Below, piece after piece: positions 45,653-55,380 of a stretch of DNA of 64,000 bases. The notes beneath the pieces were generated by a model. That model had not been told where the DNA came from, made no database searches, and saw nothing but the letters and a program-made list of their open reading frames with translations. Where the stretch lies: assembly GCF_000022065.1 (NCBI RefSeq), contig NC_011898.1:3785501-3849500 (forward strand). Reading direction: 5' to 3'. Numbering within the stretch: the stretch's first letter is position 1; every line of letters begins with the position of its first letter. The position numbers and the translations under genes were made by a program. The DNA comes from Ruminiclostridium cellulolyticum H10. Lineage in GTDB: Bacteria > Bacillota > Clostridia > Acetivibrionales > DSM-1351.

Positions 45653-47645
45653 AATACATATCATGCCAATGCGAGAATCCACCACTTTCAACGAATGTCA
45701 CATACCCAGTTATATTGTTGCTTGTATCTACAACGGCAAGCCTTGTGCCAGAAGGAATACCATGATTATGATTCTGTTGCACAAATGGTTCTGTACTTAA
45801 TCCCCACACGCTTGCACTACTAAAATCCACCGAATAGAATTTACAGTCATGGTTGAATTTTACCTCTCCATTTACTTCTATGAAATCATTTCCGTTCATG
45901 CCAATGTCAACCCAATTTGAGCCACCAGTTATATTTACTCCGTTATAAGAATCTAAAAGCAAAGCCCCGTTTATGTCTAATGACAACCCGCTCCAGGAAG
46001 AACTTGAAGCATCATTGTAAAAATTGAGTGATTTAGGCATAAGTGAGTTGGGGTTACCAATATTAACTTCATCATTTAAGTTTGCCACTCCTCCATTGAT
46101 TTGATGAGCATAAATACTTCCTGTGTACATTCCGAATGCATCAATGTGCGTTGCATATCCGCTATCTTCCCACGCAGACACTGCTCCGGCATTAGAGCCT
46201 ATGACTTTGCTCCACGATATTGTTGCATTTGGCCCCATAGTTACGTTGTTTCCTACTATTAAATCTTCTATCTGTGCGACCGATATTTTCGCATTTGTTG
46301 TGTCAATGTTCTCTGCCAATACTGTTCCGTCGAAGCGTCCGTCTACCGCTTCAAGAGTGCCGTTTATACGATACTTGCCAGTGAGGTAATCAAAGTATAT
46401 ACCGCTGTCACTTGATGCCCCTAGCTCGATTTTGTCGCCGTTAAAAATTGCGGAACTCCCAGAGGTACTGTCTACCTTTATTCCAACGTCCTGGTTGATT
46501 GTTACGCCATAGTAGTTCTTAGTTTCTTTTACAGCCTCTTTGTCTAACTGGTCAACCTTGCGAGTTAGTGGTCCTTTAAACTTTGTCTCACTCTGCTGTG
46601 CGGATGCTGCCGAAGCTGAGGACGAAGCTTTTAGGCCACCTTTATATGATATAGTGTTTTTCATTAACACTGTGTTAAAAGTCGGCAAATCCCTCCAAGG
46701 GAAATCTGCATCCTGCCATGGCATTGTTGCCTCAAGCCAACTTAATGTCTGGAACTGCTCTATGTCTATTGTGTCTCCTACTTCTAACCAAGGATAACAA
46801 AACCACTCCATACTGTAAGGAACATACCTGAACCCGTTCAGAGTGGCATACATATCATTAAGTATGTTCTGGTTTATGTATGGGTTATTAATGGTTAATG
46901 TCTTGCTTTCGTCACCTTCACCAGCTTCTAATTGCGATGTATCCCCATTGTCATTTTGATGTACAACGATTCTGGTTATCGTTTTAGCCGGGTTTGTTAC
47001 CGGGGCTTTAATGTAGTTAGATGCCGTTACTTTCTCGACCGTTTGGCTGCTTTTATTAAACTTGATTAAACCCATTGTTCCATCTTTCATGATTTTTGCA
47101 CTAGCGACATGTGCTGAAGCTATAAGCCCCGTAACCTCCCTTATTTTATATCCAGAGGGGGCTACCCGGAACATATATTCCGGGTTTAAATTTGCTGACG
47201 ATTCAACACCAAGTATTCCGCAGCACTCGTCCCAAACGGCCTGATAACTTGCAGGATAAGTAAGGCTTGATGTAAAATTTTGCTCGCCGTATATCATCCT
47301 GTCAAAGCAGGTAAGTTTCCAGACCTTCTGCTCGATAATTCGTGAGTCAATGAAGTATTCCCCCAACTTAAACCACTCGGATTCACCTTCATTGCCTAAA
47401 AACCTTATATATGGGATGATTTTTGCATTTACAGGTATAGTCTCCACCGTTCGTAAGTATAGATTAAGCTTCGACGCTGTGGCAGTGCCAATAGAAAAAT
47501 CACCAGATGGAGCAATGTCATCCTCAATAGTAAATTCAACAACGGCACTTGAAGTAAGCGTCAAGTCGTCTATTAGAACCTTTGCATCTAAGGTCCTATC
47601 ATAATTTCTTGCATATTTTTTAAATAAATCTGATACCTGATACAT
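45651..47645 (-). CDS. phage tail/minor structural protein
   Basis: 664 residues. The N-terminal ~380 resemble the tail endopeptidase/baseplate hub family (LFKKYARNYDRTLDAKVLIDD; IPYIRFLG). The C-terminal half is fibre-like with NGDKIELGASS and IEVNGEVKFNHDCKF repeats. It follows the tape measure and distal-tail-like genes in standard siphovirus order, so it is the tail tip or adsorption hub. Confidence 0.75.
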   Translation of the reverse strand: MYQVSDLFKKYARNYDRTLDAKVLIDDLTLTSSAVVEFTIEDDIAPSGDFSIGTATASKLNLYLRTVETIPVNAKIIPYIRFLGNEGESEWFKLGEYFIDSRIIEQKVWKLTCFDRMIYGEQNFTSSLTYPASYQAVWDECCGILGVESSANLNPEYMFRVAPSGYKIREVTGLIASAHVASAKIMKDGTMGLIKFNKSSQTVEKVTASNYIKAPVTNPAKTITRIVVHQNDNGDTSQLEAGEGDESKTLTINNPYINQNILNDMYATLNGFRYVPYSMEWFCYPWLEVGDTIDIEQFQTLSWLEATMPWQDADFPWRDLPTFNTVLMKNTISYKGGLKASSSASAASAQQSETKFKGPLTRKVDQLDKEAVKETKNYYGVTINQDVGIKVDSTSGSSAIFNGDKIELGASSDSGIYFDYLTGKYRINGTLEAVDGRFDGTVLAENIDTTNAKISVAQIEDLIVGNNVTMGPNATISWSKVIGSNAGAVSAWEDSGYATHIDAFGMYTGSIYAHQINGGVANLNDEVNIGNPNSLMPKSLNFYNDASSSSWSGLSLDINGALLLDSYNGVNITGGSNWVDIGMNGNDFIEVNGEVKFNHDCKFYSVDFSSASVWGLSTEPFVQQNHNHGIPSGTRLAVVDTSNNITGYVTFVESGGFSHWHDMY

Positions 47646-47649
47646 ATTA

Positions 47650-48009
47650 CTACCTCTCAGTTAGAGTAAATTTTAGGCCTTTCCAGTATAATTTCCCTTT
47701 CTGTTCTACCGCAGCTTGGCATGGCCTATTGTTTACGTAGAACGTTTTTGTCACATATTTACCCTCCATCGGATCTGGATAGTAGACCTCAAAGTATGGA
47801 TTGCTCATAGATTGTAATAGAGTAGCCATTACCGGCCACTCTATTAATCCAAAGCTCATATCAATTTGTCGTTTTACCGCTATTCTATCCCTATGCAGAG
47901 TAGCATCCGCTGCTCTATTAGTTGTTTCAGCATTATCAACATCAAGAGGAGTGACAGTAAACTCCGTAGGATATGCAGCAATCTCAATACCATTAATTTT
48001 TAATTGCAT
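47650..48009 (-). CDS. DUF6711-like tail protein
   Basis: 119 residues, beta-rich, with AYPTEFTVTPLDVDNAETTNRAADATLHRDRI split across strands. It occupies the distal-tail position between tape measure and hub. Family assignment is from general resemblance. Confidence 0.6.
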   Translation of the reverse strand: MQLKINGIEIAAYPTEFTVTPLDVDNAETTNRAADATLHRDRIAVKRQIDMSFGLIEWPVMATLLQSMSNPYFEVYYPDPMEGKYVTKTFYVNNRPCQAAVEQKGKLYWKGLKFTLTER

Positions 48010-48022
48010 TTACTATCACTCC

Positions 48023-50548
48023 TTATACCTCGAATAGGGTATAGCCTGATTGCCTATTGGCTACATTTGCAGTTCTTATCACGGCCTTGCCGAATTCAGT
48101 TTCCCCTACTTTCATAATTACAGGTGTTTGCAAGTTTCGGATAAGTTCCATTAGCTCATTTATAGCAGCAACAACTTCCTGATTACCTCCGTTTAACATA
48201 CCCTGCAGCTTTGACAAAGGACTAACTACCTCTGGGTCTGCTTGAGCGTTACGGTTATCTCCGACCATGGCCAGTGTTGGAGCTGATACCAACCCCCCGT
48301 TTGCAAGCTTAGGGATTTTGGGTATATTTATGCCAAAGGATTTGCCCCCACCTATAGGTGACCAATCAGGAATTTTTATCTGAATATTATTTAAGGCTCC
48401 AATCATGAAGTTAAATGCATCAACAATTAGGTTTATAGCTCCCTTAAAAATACCAACAATACTGTCGAATATTCCTTTAAAGAAATCTTTTATACCTGTC
48501 CAGGCTCTCTTCCAGTCACCAGTGAATACTCCTGCAATAAAGTCTACCAATCCACCAAGAGATTTTATCAACCCCTTAATGACATCAACAATAGTTCCGA
48601 CCACCGTACCGATTACATTAACAATACCGTTGAAAATATTAGACCAAGTAGGGCCGAGAACTTTTATCAGCATATTTACCAGTGGGGTAATAAACTTGTT
48701 GGTGATATCAAGTACGGCGGTAACCAATTTTCCAACGAAGTCTGTAATCTCTTTTATCAGTCCCTTTAAATGCTTGCTCCATAGCCAGCTGATAGTTTCG
48801 CAAATGTTTTGCCAAATTGGTTGTAAAAAGTTCTGCCACAGATTTGTCATAACACTTTTTATAGAACCAACCAGTCCGTTAAGCCCTTCAAATATTTTGC
48901 CTCCCCAGTCATCCCAGAAGCCTTTTATAATGTTCAACGTATCGAGTATCATCCCTGATACAACTCTCAGGCCCGGAGCGACTCCCTGATCCCATAACAT
49001 ATCGAAGATCTGTTTTGTACTGTCGAACATATTCTGAAACAGATTACCCCACTGTGTTGTAAACTGAGATATCATTGGTAATCCGTCGGTTACAAACCAT
49101 GATACAATCGGAAAAGCTACTTCTTTTATAGTGTTGAACACTTTTAGCCCAGTATCAAGCAACCCCGCTAAGACATTGCCTGTTACTCTAATACCCGTCT
49201 GTATCTGTGTTGTAAAATCTCCTACAAACCATTGTTTCAGAGGCTCTCCAAGTGTTTGAAATTGGGAAAAAGCATCAGCAATAGCAGTTTTCCAGCCTTG
49301 TAACGGTACCGATATAGCAGAAATAGCTTGAGCTATTGGAGGGCCAAAGTTCGCAACAAAATATCCAGCCACCTGACTTGCAATTGACTTAATATTATTA
49401 AGTATGTCTTGTAGGGGTTTGAGCTTACTAGGGTCAATCCCAATGTCTATATTGCCCCCACCAAGATTCATATCCCCCATGCCGCCCATATCTGCAAGAC
49501 CTCCGGCGGCAGAGCCAGCATCGTCCATTGAATCAGCCGCAGACATGGCTAATGTGTTTAACTGGTCAAAGCCACCCAATGCTCCTTTAACATCTTTCCC
49601 AGCTTTTTTGACCTCTTTCCCTGCTCCTCCGGCGGCTGTTCCCATATCAGATGTAGCTGATGCCGCATTGTTTGCCGCACCGCTTACTGAACCTCCTGAA
49701 GCATCCCCAAATAATAGAGCGGTAAAAGCTTTAAAGTACTGAGCTGCAATCTGCAATTTTGAAATAAGGAAGTTAAGTCCCCGGACTATAGGTGCAAGGA
49801 TATTAATAAAACCTGCACCCATGCTGCCTTTAAATATATTCCACTGCTCTCCAAGCAGTTTTATCTGATTTGCCCATGAACCAGATGTCCTTGCAAAATC
49901 TCCTTGGGAATCCTTTGTAACCGAAAGCAGGTAGTTATACCGTAATAAGGTTTGTTGAGCTTGATTCATTTCTGAATACTGTTTTTTGATACCTTGAGTT
50001 AATGCATAAGCCTCCATGTTTGCAACCGACATATTAACGCCTAATTGCTTCAAGGGTTCTGTTTCTCCTGAAATACCCGAGCGGATTTTCTCGAACGCCT
50101 CATCGTTTGACAAATTATAAAAGGATGCCATATCAGCTGATAGTTCCGTCAGCTTCTTTGACATCCCCTCCATTTGCACCCCTGCAAGACCTGAGCTTTT
50201 CATCATGGCACCAAGAGTGGAAGAGTATTTCTTTGCAGACAATTCCGATAGGCCAAATCCAGACAACATATTTTTAGACCAGGCATTTATATCTGCCGCC
50301 ATGGATCCGAACGTAACATCTACAACGTTTTGCACCTCTGTGAGGTTCGATGCAAGCTCCATGGACTTTTTACTAAAATCGATAAGTTTGTCTACAGCAA
50401 AGGCTGCAGCGACTATTCCACCAAGCTTTTTGAATGTACCCCCCACCATATTTGTGGCGTTACCGGCAATGCCGCTTAATTGCTTGTTAAAGCCGTCATA
50501 GTTTACTCCAAGGTCTAAAGCTATTTGGCCTACACTTCCATTAGACAT
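48023..50548 (-). CDS. tail tape measure protein
   Basis: About 841 residues. Long helical N-terminus (MSNGSVGQIALDLGVNYDGF, then KKLGGIVAAAF) with conserved EVQNVVDVTFGS, a Gly/Ala-rich linker, then hydrophobic helices and Trp-rich repeats. Length sets tail length. Start set at MSNGSVG because ATGTCTAA overlaps the stop of the preceding gene. Confidence 0.9.
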   Translation of the reverse strand: MSNGSVGQIALDLGVNYDGFNKQLSGIAGNATNMVGGTFKKLGGIVAAAFAVDKLIDFSKKSMELASNLTEVQNVVDVTFGSMAADINAWSKNMLSGFGLSELSAKKYSSTLGAMMKSSGLAGVQMEGMSKKLTELSADMASFYNLSNDEAFEKIRSGISGETEPLKQLGVNMSVANMEAYALTQGIKKQYSEMNQAQQTLLRYNYLLSVTKDSQGDFARTSGSWANQIKLLGEQWNIFKGSMGAGFINILAPIVRGLNFLISKLQIAAQYFKAFTALLFGDASGGSVSGAANNAASATSDMGTAAGGAGKEVKKAGKDVKGALGGFDQLNTLAMSAADSMDDAGSAAGGLADMGGMGDMNLGGGNIDIGIDPSKLKPLQDILNNIKSIASQVAGYFVANFGPPIAQAISAISVPLQGWKTAIADAFSQFQTLGEPLKQWFVGDFTTQIQTGIRVTGNVLAGLLDTGLKVFNTIKEVAFPIVSWFVTDGLPMISQFTTQWGNLFQNMFDSTKQIFDMLWDQGVAPGLRVVSGMILDTLNIIKGFWDDWGGKIFEGLNGLVGSIKSVMTNLWQNFLQPIWQNICETISWLWSKHLKGLIKEITDFVGKLVTAVLDITNKFITPLVNMLIKVLGPTWSNIFNGIVNVIGTVVGTIVDVIKGLIKSLGGLVDFIAGVFTGDWKRAWTGIKDFFKGIFDSIVGIFKGAINLIVDAFNFMIGALNNIQIKIPDWSPIGGGKSFGINIPKIPKLANGGLVSAPTLAMVGDNRNAQADPEVVSPLSKLQGMLNGGNQEVVAAINELMELIRNLQTPVIMKVGETEFGKAVIRTANVANRQSGYTLFEV

Positions 50549-50927
50549 TGCCGCCACCCCCAAACATCCGGGCAAATTCCATTTCTAAGTCCTTCATCTT
50601 TTGATCGAGAACATTAGGATTATCAAGCTGTTTGTTTGCCCTTTTTAACCGCCAATCGTTATATATTTTTCGCTGTGAAGGTGTAAAGTTTTTTATAACC
50701 TTCCTGTCTTTTTCTGACCTGATAGTTACGATGTTTCCAAGTGGAGTATCTGGCATCAATCCGGCTACAAGTGTACAAAATTCATCCCAAGGCATATCTG
50801 TATGTTGTCGTATACGTATTCCGTATTGAGTCGCAAGGCTGGCTTCTATCAGTGCCCAATCTTCTCTTATATCATAAAAAGATTCTTCGTTATTACTTCT
50901 TTTGAAATCGGGCAGCCGCTTCCTCAT
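50541..50927 (-). CDS. Gp15 family tail assembly chaperone (downstream part)
   Basis: About 128 residues from MRKRLPDF, with DWALIEASLATQYGIR, MPWDEFCTLVAGLMPDTPLG and SEKDRKVIKNF, the Gp15 family pattern. The open frame overlaps the 3' end of the upstream chaperone gene in the +1 frame. It may be made by internal initiation or as a frameshift fusion. Confidence 0.75.
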   Translation of the reverse strand: MRKRLPDFKRSNNEESFYDIREDWALIEASLATQYGIRIRQHTDMPWDEFCTLVAGLMPDTPLGNIVTIRSEKDRKVIKNFTPSQRKIYNDWRLKRANKQLDNPNVLDQKMKDLEMEFARMFGGGGNV

Positions 50928-51198
50928 ATTCCATATCCTGCATAGCAGCAATTACGGCAGTAGCCAACACTTTAAAACTTTGAATAGTCATTTTTTCTAC
51001 ACTAAGTTCCTTTGCAGCTTTAGAGCCTAAAGCTAGGGATATGGCCTCTACCATTGCGGAAGAGGTTCCTATATTGGCAAGCTCCTCAAATTTCAATACG
51101 TTTGTGATAGTATCATCAACCGAATATGTTTTGTCCCCAATTTGTATTGAAGGCTTTTCCTTACTCAATTTATCTGTAATATTAATAACTTTTGACAT
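50893..51198 (-). CDS. tail assembly chaperone (upstream part)
   Basis: 101 residues, mainly helical (KFEELANIGTSSAMVEAISLALG), directly after the tail tube gene and before the Gp15 gene and tape measure, the position of gpG-type chaperones. Its end, TTT CAA AAG AAG TAA, contains a possible +1 slip at TTT-C (50,904-50,907). Confidence 0.75.
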   Translation of the reverse strand: MSKVINITDKLSKEKPSIQIGDKTYSVDDTITNVLKFEELANIGTSSAMVEAISLALGSKAAKELSVEKMTIQSFKVLATAVIAAMQDMEYEEAAARFQKK

Positions 51199-51236
51199 TT
51201 TCTAAATCTCCTCTCAAAAAATAACACCGACTACAA

Positions 51237-51716
51237 TCAAGTAGCCGGTGCTGGTGTGAATGTTGGAAGTCCGTCACTCAAGACTTCAAACTCCAGTGTA
51301 TCAATATTGGTGCTGTCCCCGCCCGCAGGTGTTGTAAGGTTAATAACACAATCCATTGTTAACTTTGCACCTGACGGCATCTCCCATTCAAACTTGCTTT
51401 CGACATCCTGTCCAGTACCTAAAAGCAGACCACCGATGTAATCGTTCCCCGGGTCCCCATATCTACGTTTACCAGAAAAACTAAATGTAAGGCCCTTACC
51501 GGTAACCGCCCTACGTGTCCACCCGCTCTGATCCATTGGCGTCCACTCTTCCGTGTTTGCATCAATAGATGGACTAAACGTCTCCAGATCTTTGACTATA
51601 GCCATATCCTCGGGTAACTCGGTACGCCCTTTTATGTTGATTTTGAACTTATTATTATGAACCGGAAACACACCCGTTCCAGCGGCAAAAAGCTGAATGT
51701 TAATATTTTTAAGCAC
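51237..51716 (-). CDS. major tail tube protein
   Basis: 159 residues, beta-rich; segments such as MLKNINIQLFAAG, WTRRAVTGKGLTFSFSGKRRYGD and DTLEFEVLSDG are typical of siphovirus tube proteins. Located between tail terminator and chaperones as expected. Confidence 0.85.
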   Translation of the reverse strand: MLKNINIQLFAAGTGVFPVHNNKFKINIKGRTELPEDMAIVKDLETFSPSIDANTEEWTPMDQSGWTRRAVTGKGLTFSFSGKRRYGDPGNDYIGGLLLGTGQDVESKFEWEMPSGAKLTMDCVINLTTPAGGDSTNIDTLEFEVLSDGLPTFTPAPAT

Positions 51717-52119
51717 TTGTCACTACCTCCTTTTCATAAAAGATCACTGTTTCAATTACATACTCAAATATGTTGTTATCATCTGTACCCACACTTACGG
51801 GCTCAGATGTACGCATATTAAACTGTATAACTCTTTTACCGCCTATTTCGGCTGATTGACCAAACATACAGTTGTATACCTCTTGTGCCTTTTGCTCGGC
51901 TATATCGGCATTCTTGCCCCAGTGTATCAGGATAGAAATAGCTTTAGTCGCATAGCTTGTATTTTCAATTCCTCCAAGGGCAATCATCGGGGGAGGGCCT
52001 GCAACATTATAAATCCCTATGCACTGTTCCTTACTACCGTCTATTTTGCCGATGTACCAATTAGGGCAGCTTATTATTTGGGTTTTTAGCCAGTCTTTTA
52101 CCTCTGCCAGTGTCATCAT
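51709..52119 (-). CDS. tail terminator / minor capsid 3-like protein
   Basis: 136 residues with YIGKIDGSKEQCIGIYN and ending FEYVIETVIFYEK. Overlaps both neighbours by a few bases. Fits the tail-completion position before the tube protein. Confidence 0.7.
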   Translation of the reverse strand: MMTLAEVKDWLKTQIISCPNWYIGKIDGSKEQCIGIYNVAGPPPMIALGGIENTSYATKAISILIHWGKNADIAEQKAQEVYNCMFGQSAEIGGKRVIQFNMRTSEPVSVGTDDNNIFEYVIETVIFYEKEVVTSA

Positions 52120-52499
52120 TTAACCACACCCCCGGTCAGTTTTCTGTAAAGCTTCCTGAATGCATTTTTGGCAAAATTCTTTTTAGGCCCATCAACATAG
52201 GTTTGCATCCATTTGCCTTGAGCGTTTGGGTTTTTATCAGTCCTAAAGTCATATTCAGGATGCCAATATAACTTCCGGGCATAAGGTGTATCAAAGCCAA
52301 TACTTGTTTTTCCCTTCGATATCTGGGAGATATCAACATAAGCACTACGTTCCAGTTCCCCAGTTTCTTTAGGTATTGTTCCAGACAAAGTAACATCAGA
52401 CTTGACAGCTTCTGTTGTCATTTCTAGGGCTTGTTTCTGTGCATTACTCAACCTGCCTAGTGCTGCATGATTCATTTTTACATTTACCCTTATAGCCAT
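52116..52499 (-). CDS. minor capsid protein 2-like (gp10 type)
   Basis: 127 residues; SDVTLSGTIPKETGELERSAY and YARKLYWHPEYDFR are characteristic of the HK97-gp10/minor capsid 2 group joining head and tail. Coupled to neighbours. Confidence 0.72.
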   Translation of the reverse strand: MAIRVNVKMNHAALGRLSNAQKQALEMTTEAVKSDVTLSGTIPKETGELERSAYVDISQISKGKTSIGFDTPYARKLYWHPEYDFRTDKNPNAQGKWMQTYVDGPKKNFAKNAFRKLYRKLTGGVVK

Positions 52500-52816
52500 T
52501 AAATCAGCTCCAATTCAGTACTAAATACAGACCCATCAGGATTCCTAGGCCGTGTTGTACGGTAAATAGTTTTTTTTGACTCTCCAAGCATTACATACCC
52601 AGATATCAAATCATCCGGGTAGATATCACCTTTAAGAATTATTTTTCCAGCCAAAGTAACAAGCCTTCTCTCAGCATCAAGGGCCTGTTTTGTTTTATCA
52701 TCATAGCAGCATTTTCCGTCAAATATTAATTCCTCTGATATTCCGTTTTCTCCTTGGGTTTCCTGATAGACTTTAACTGGGGTAACCAGTACCCAGTCTG
52801 GAAAAGGTAACTTCAT
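52499..52816 (-). CDS. minor capsid protein 1-like (head-tail adaptor)
   Basis: About 105 residues beginning MKLPFPDWVL with FDGKCCYDDKTKQALDAERR and GDIYPDD. Matches putative minor capsid 1 proteins of Firmicutes phages. ATG chosen 8 nt after GGAGG; a GTG two codons earlier overlaps the previous stop. Confidence 0.72.
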   Translation of the reverse strand: MKLPFPDWVLVTPVKVYQETQGENGISEELIFDGKCCYDDKTKQALDAERRLVTLAGKIILKGDIYPDDLISGYVMLGESKKTIYRTTRPRNPDGSVFSTELELI

Positions 52817-52818
52817 AC

Positions 52819-53181
52819 TCACAACCTCCTATCCGTCAAACCGGTAGGTTTAAGTAAGTTCGTTACATCCTCGGAGGTCTTTATTCCTCCGGCCTCTACA
52901 GATTTAAAGGACAAGCTTATGCTACCTGCAGAGTAACCTGACACCGGCATATCAAGATAAGGACCGTACTGGTAAACAAAGTCTGCATGTACGCAAACGG
53001 CCTTTTTTACCCGTTCTTGCTGGAAGGATGTAAGATTGTCCAAACCCTTACCTACAATCCGATTAAAAGTCATGCTATCTATTTGGTCAGAAGCTTTGTC
53101 AAGTTGCCTTGGGAGTTCTGCATCAGGAATAACAGTGCTACCATATGTATTTTTGTAGTACTCTACATCAACATAAGACAT
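52819..53181 (-). CDS. head-tail connector protein
   Basis: 120 residues, helical, with YVDVEYYKNTYGSTVIPD and ASDQIDSMTFNRI, like gp6/gp15-type connectors, followed by a Gly/Ser-rich loop. Position after capsid genes agrees. Confidence 0.72.
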   Translation of the reverse strand: MSYVDVEYYKNTYGSTVIPDAELPRQLDKASDQIDSMTFNRIVGKGLDNLTSFQQERVKKAVCVHADFVYQYGPYLDMPVSGYSAGSISLSFKSVEAGGIKTSEDVTNLLKPTGLTDRRL

Positions 53182-53193
53182 AAAATCACGTCC

Positions 53194-53427
53194 TTACTGT
53201 GCATCTTTCTTAGCCTTTTTCAATTCATCTTTCAAGTCTTTGTTTTCCTTAACCAGTTTTGTTAGTTTTTCTTTCAGATCATTGTACTTTTTTAGGTCAA
53301 CCTTCTTTCCGACCCCTTGTTCAATCACATTTCCATCATCATCTACAATGTCATACCCTTGCCCTACGTAAAAGGCCTTGTTGGTCTCATCTACACTGTA
53401 GACCTTATTTCCCTTTGTCGCTTTCAT
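53194..53427 (-). CDS. small head-region protein
   Basis: 77 residues: KVYSVDETNKAFYVGQGYDIVDDDG followed by a Lys-rich coiled coil. Resembles small capsid accessory or head-fibre proteins found after the capsid gene in Firmicutes phages. Role not certain. Confidence 0.6.
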   Translation of the reverse strand: MKATKGNKVYSVDETNKAFYVGQGYDIVDDDGNVIEQGVGKKVDLKKYNDLKEKLTKLVKENKDLKDELKKAKKDAQ

Positions 53428-53438
53428 ACTAGCCCCTC

Positions 53439-54344
53439 CTATAATTCCGCCTCAGCATTAATAGCAACGCCACAAGCTTTGTTTTGAATCAAGAATGTAT
53501 CTGTGTAATATCTGTTCTGATAAACATACTTATCTGCGGTCCTTGAATCAGTTCCAGGAGTGAACACCTTCATGTAAGCATATTTATCCCTTGAAACAAC
53601 ACAGGATGGATGGATAAGTATCATATTGATTTGTTTTGCATCGGCAGCAGGTACACACCCATTAGTAAAATCATACTTAGTTTTTAGTCTGGCACTAGGT
53701 ACTTTAACAATCGTAACGTCATCTAAGGAATAGACCCTTCTGTCGATATTGCCGTTGTTGGAATTTACATCTATGTTCCTTGTCAGCCCACTGGCATTTT
53801 TAAGTAGTTTATTTATTGCCGGAGTGACATATAGGATCCTGCCCTCTGACGGAACTCCTTCGTCATCCATCTTTTCCATTTGTGTATCAAACCAATCCAA
53901 CACATTTGAAACAGTTAAAGCAGTGTTATCTATCACCGCACCATCTGCTGCATAAGTTTTAGCTTCTGCATAAAGCTTAGAATATCTGTAGGAATCCTTT
54001 TCTGGGATGGCCTGTTCTGTTTCGAAAACATTCTGAATATTCGCCATCTCTATAACTAATTTGGTTTCGTCTATATCCATCGGGTCTATGGCGAATTCTA
54101 CGTCCCTGTCATGTTCAAGCTTTTTGGGTTCCCAGTCGTTGCTTATAGATCCTGTGTTAAAACCCATACCTCCTCTGTTGTGGTCCTTATACCCACTTAG
54201 AGTTAACCTTGGCAACTTAATTGTTTGTGCATTAATAAACTTAATGCCTTGATTAGATTGCGTTAATGCATACGACGTTAATTCCCTTGCATACTTTTGT
54301 TGTAATTGTCCATCAAATTGTTCAGCATAGCTGTATACTGGCAT
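53439..54344 (-). CDS. major capsid protein
   Basis: 301 residues following the scaffold gene. Contains QTIKLPRLTLSGYKDHNR, the FAIDPMDIDETKLV segment and GRILYVTPAINKLLKNA, as in HK97-fold capsids of siphoviruses. Forms the head shell. Confidence 0.88.
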   Translation of the reverse strand: MPVYSYAEQFDGQLQQKYARELTSYALTQSNQGIKFINAQTIKLPRLTLSGYKDHNRGGMGFNTGSISNDWEPKKLEHDRDVEFAIDPMDIDETKLVIEMANIQNVFETEQAIPEKDSYRYSKLYAEAKTYAADGAVIDNTALTVSNVLDWFDTQMEKMDDEGVPSEGRILYVTPAINKLLKNASGLTRNIDVNSNNGNIDRRVYSLDDVTIVKVPSARLKTKYDFTNGCVPAADAKQINMILIHPSCVVSRDKYAYMKVFTPGTDSRTADKYVYQNRYYTDTFLIQNKACGVAINAEAEL

Positions 54345-54358
54345 TCTTCATCTCTCCT

Positions 54359-54940
54359 TTATTTTGTTGTTGTGTTTCCGAAAATTGAAGCGAGTTGAGT
54401 ATCTACATCTGCACCCGCCCCTTTACTACCATCAGTACCTACCTTAAATCCAGGTTTTTGGCTACCAGATGGATCTTCCTCTTTAAACAAAAAAGCTTTT
54501 GACTCTTTCAAACCTTTAATCTGATCGTCAAGCCCAACAACCTTATCTCCGTCAACAACCAATTTTGATTTATCAAACAAACCGGACACTATACCTTCAT
54601 CGTGCACCTTTCCATTTATCGCCATCTTTATTGCATTCGTAAGGGTAATGTCCTTCATATCAGCGGCATATTTGTCTGCGGCTTCCTTATTTTCCTGCTG
54701 AAGCTTCTCAATTTCTGCTTGTAAGCCAGCTGCATCAACCTTTTTTAAATCCTCAATTTGCTTGTCTCTGGTCGAAACGTCTTTTTCAAGCTGCTTTTTT
54801 GTTTCCGCCAAGGCGTTGTATGTGTCCTTGGGTACTGCGTTCTTAGGAAACTCTGTATTTATTTGAGCCATAAGAGCCCCAACATCCAGTTTCCCGTCTT
54901 TAATCTGTGCTGCTTCAATCAATTTCTTTAACCATTCCAT
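54359..54940 (-). CDS. capsid scaffolding protein (GP20 family)
   Basis: About 193 residues beginning MEWLKKL, with a long coiled coil (ALAETKKQLEKDVSTRDKQ) and an acidic, Gly-rich end. Matches phage GP20 scaffold proteins, directly upstream of the capsid gene. Start chosen where GGAGG gives normal spacing; the longer frame includes that site. Confidence 0.87.
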   Translation of the reverse strand: MEWLKKLIEAAQIKDGKLDVGALMAQINTEFPKNAVPKDTYNALAETKKQLEKDVSTRDKQIEDLKKVDAAGLQAEIEKLQQENKEAADKYAADMKDITLTNAIKMAINGKVHDEGIVSGLFDKSKLVVDGDKVVGLDDQIKGLKESKAFLFKEEDPSGSQKPGFKVGTDGSKGAGADVDTQLASIFGNTTTK

Positions 54941-55089
54941 TTTCATTACCTCCATAGATTTTTTATAGTCGCTCTCCGACTTAGGAGTTGCTTTGTTCTT
55001 TATGCTCTACAAACCTGTAAAAAGAGCAAAATAAAAAAGCACCCTCTTTCTTGAAAGTACTTTCGGCAACTTAAGTACTGATATAAGTT

Positions 55090-55323
55090 TTATCTGCTTA
55101 CGGAATATACCTTAAACCCAGCCTTGCGATATTCAGCCGCCTTTTCTTGCATCAGCTTCGATGATAAAAAGGTTTCTCTTTTCATTTCGAGCATATCGTT
55201 CTTTTCAACTCCATATATCGCGTTGCTGCGTTCTTTCTTATACTTTTCTTTAGCAACCTTTAAAATAGCATCTGCATACTGTCTATCACCTTCATAAATA
55301 TTCCCATTTATATGGATTAACAT
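55090..55323 (-). CDS. small hypothetical protein (77 aa)
   Basis: 77 residues, starting MLIHINGNIYEGDRQYADAIL and containing ERSNAIYGVEKNDMLEMKRE. Not recognised. It lies between the MuF/toxin-like unit and the scaffold gene, outside the usual head-gene set, so cargo or immunity is possible. Confidence 0.6.
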   Translation of the reverse strand: MLIHINGNIYEGDRQYADAILKVAKEKYKKERSNAIYGVEKNDMLEMKRETFLSSKLMQEKAAEYRKAGFKVYSVSR

Positions 55324-55344
55324 ATAGCCAACTCCTTATACAAC

Positions 55345-55378
55345 AAAAGCACCTACTGATTTATTCAGCAAATGCTTT
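55345..55378 (-). terminator. hairpin after the 72-residue gene
   Basis: Minus-strand AAAGCA..CTGA pairs with TCAG..TGCTTTT, 2 nt after the stop. It partly separates the portal/MuF unit from the scaffold unit. Confidence 0.6.
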
Positions 55379-55380
55379 CC

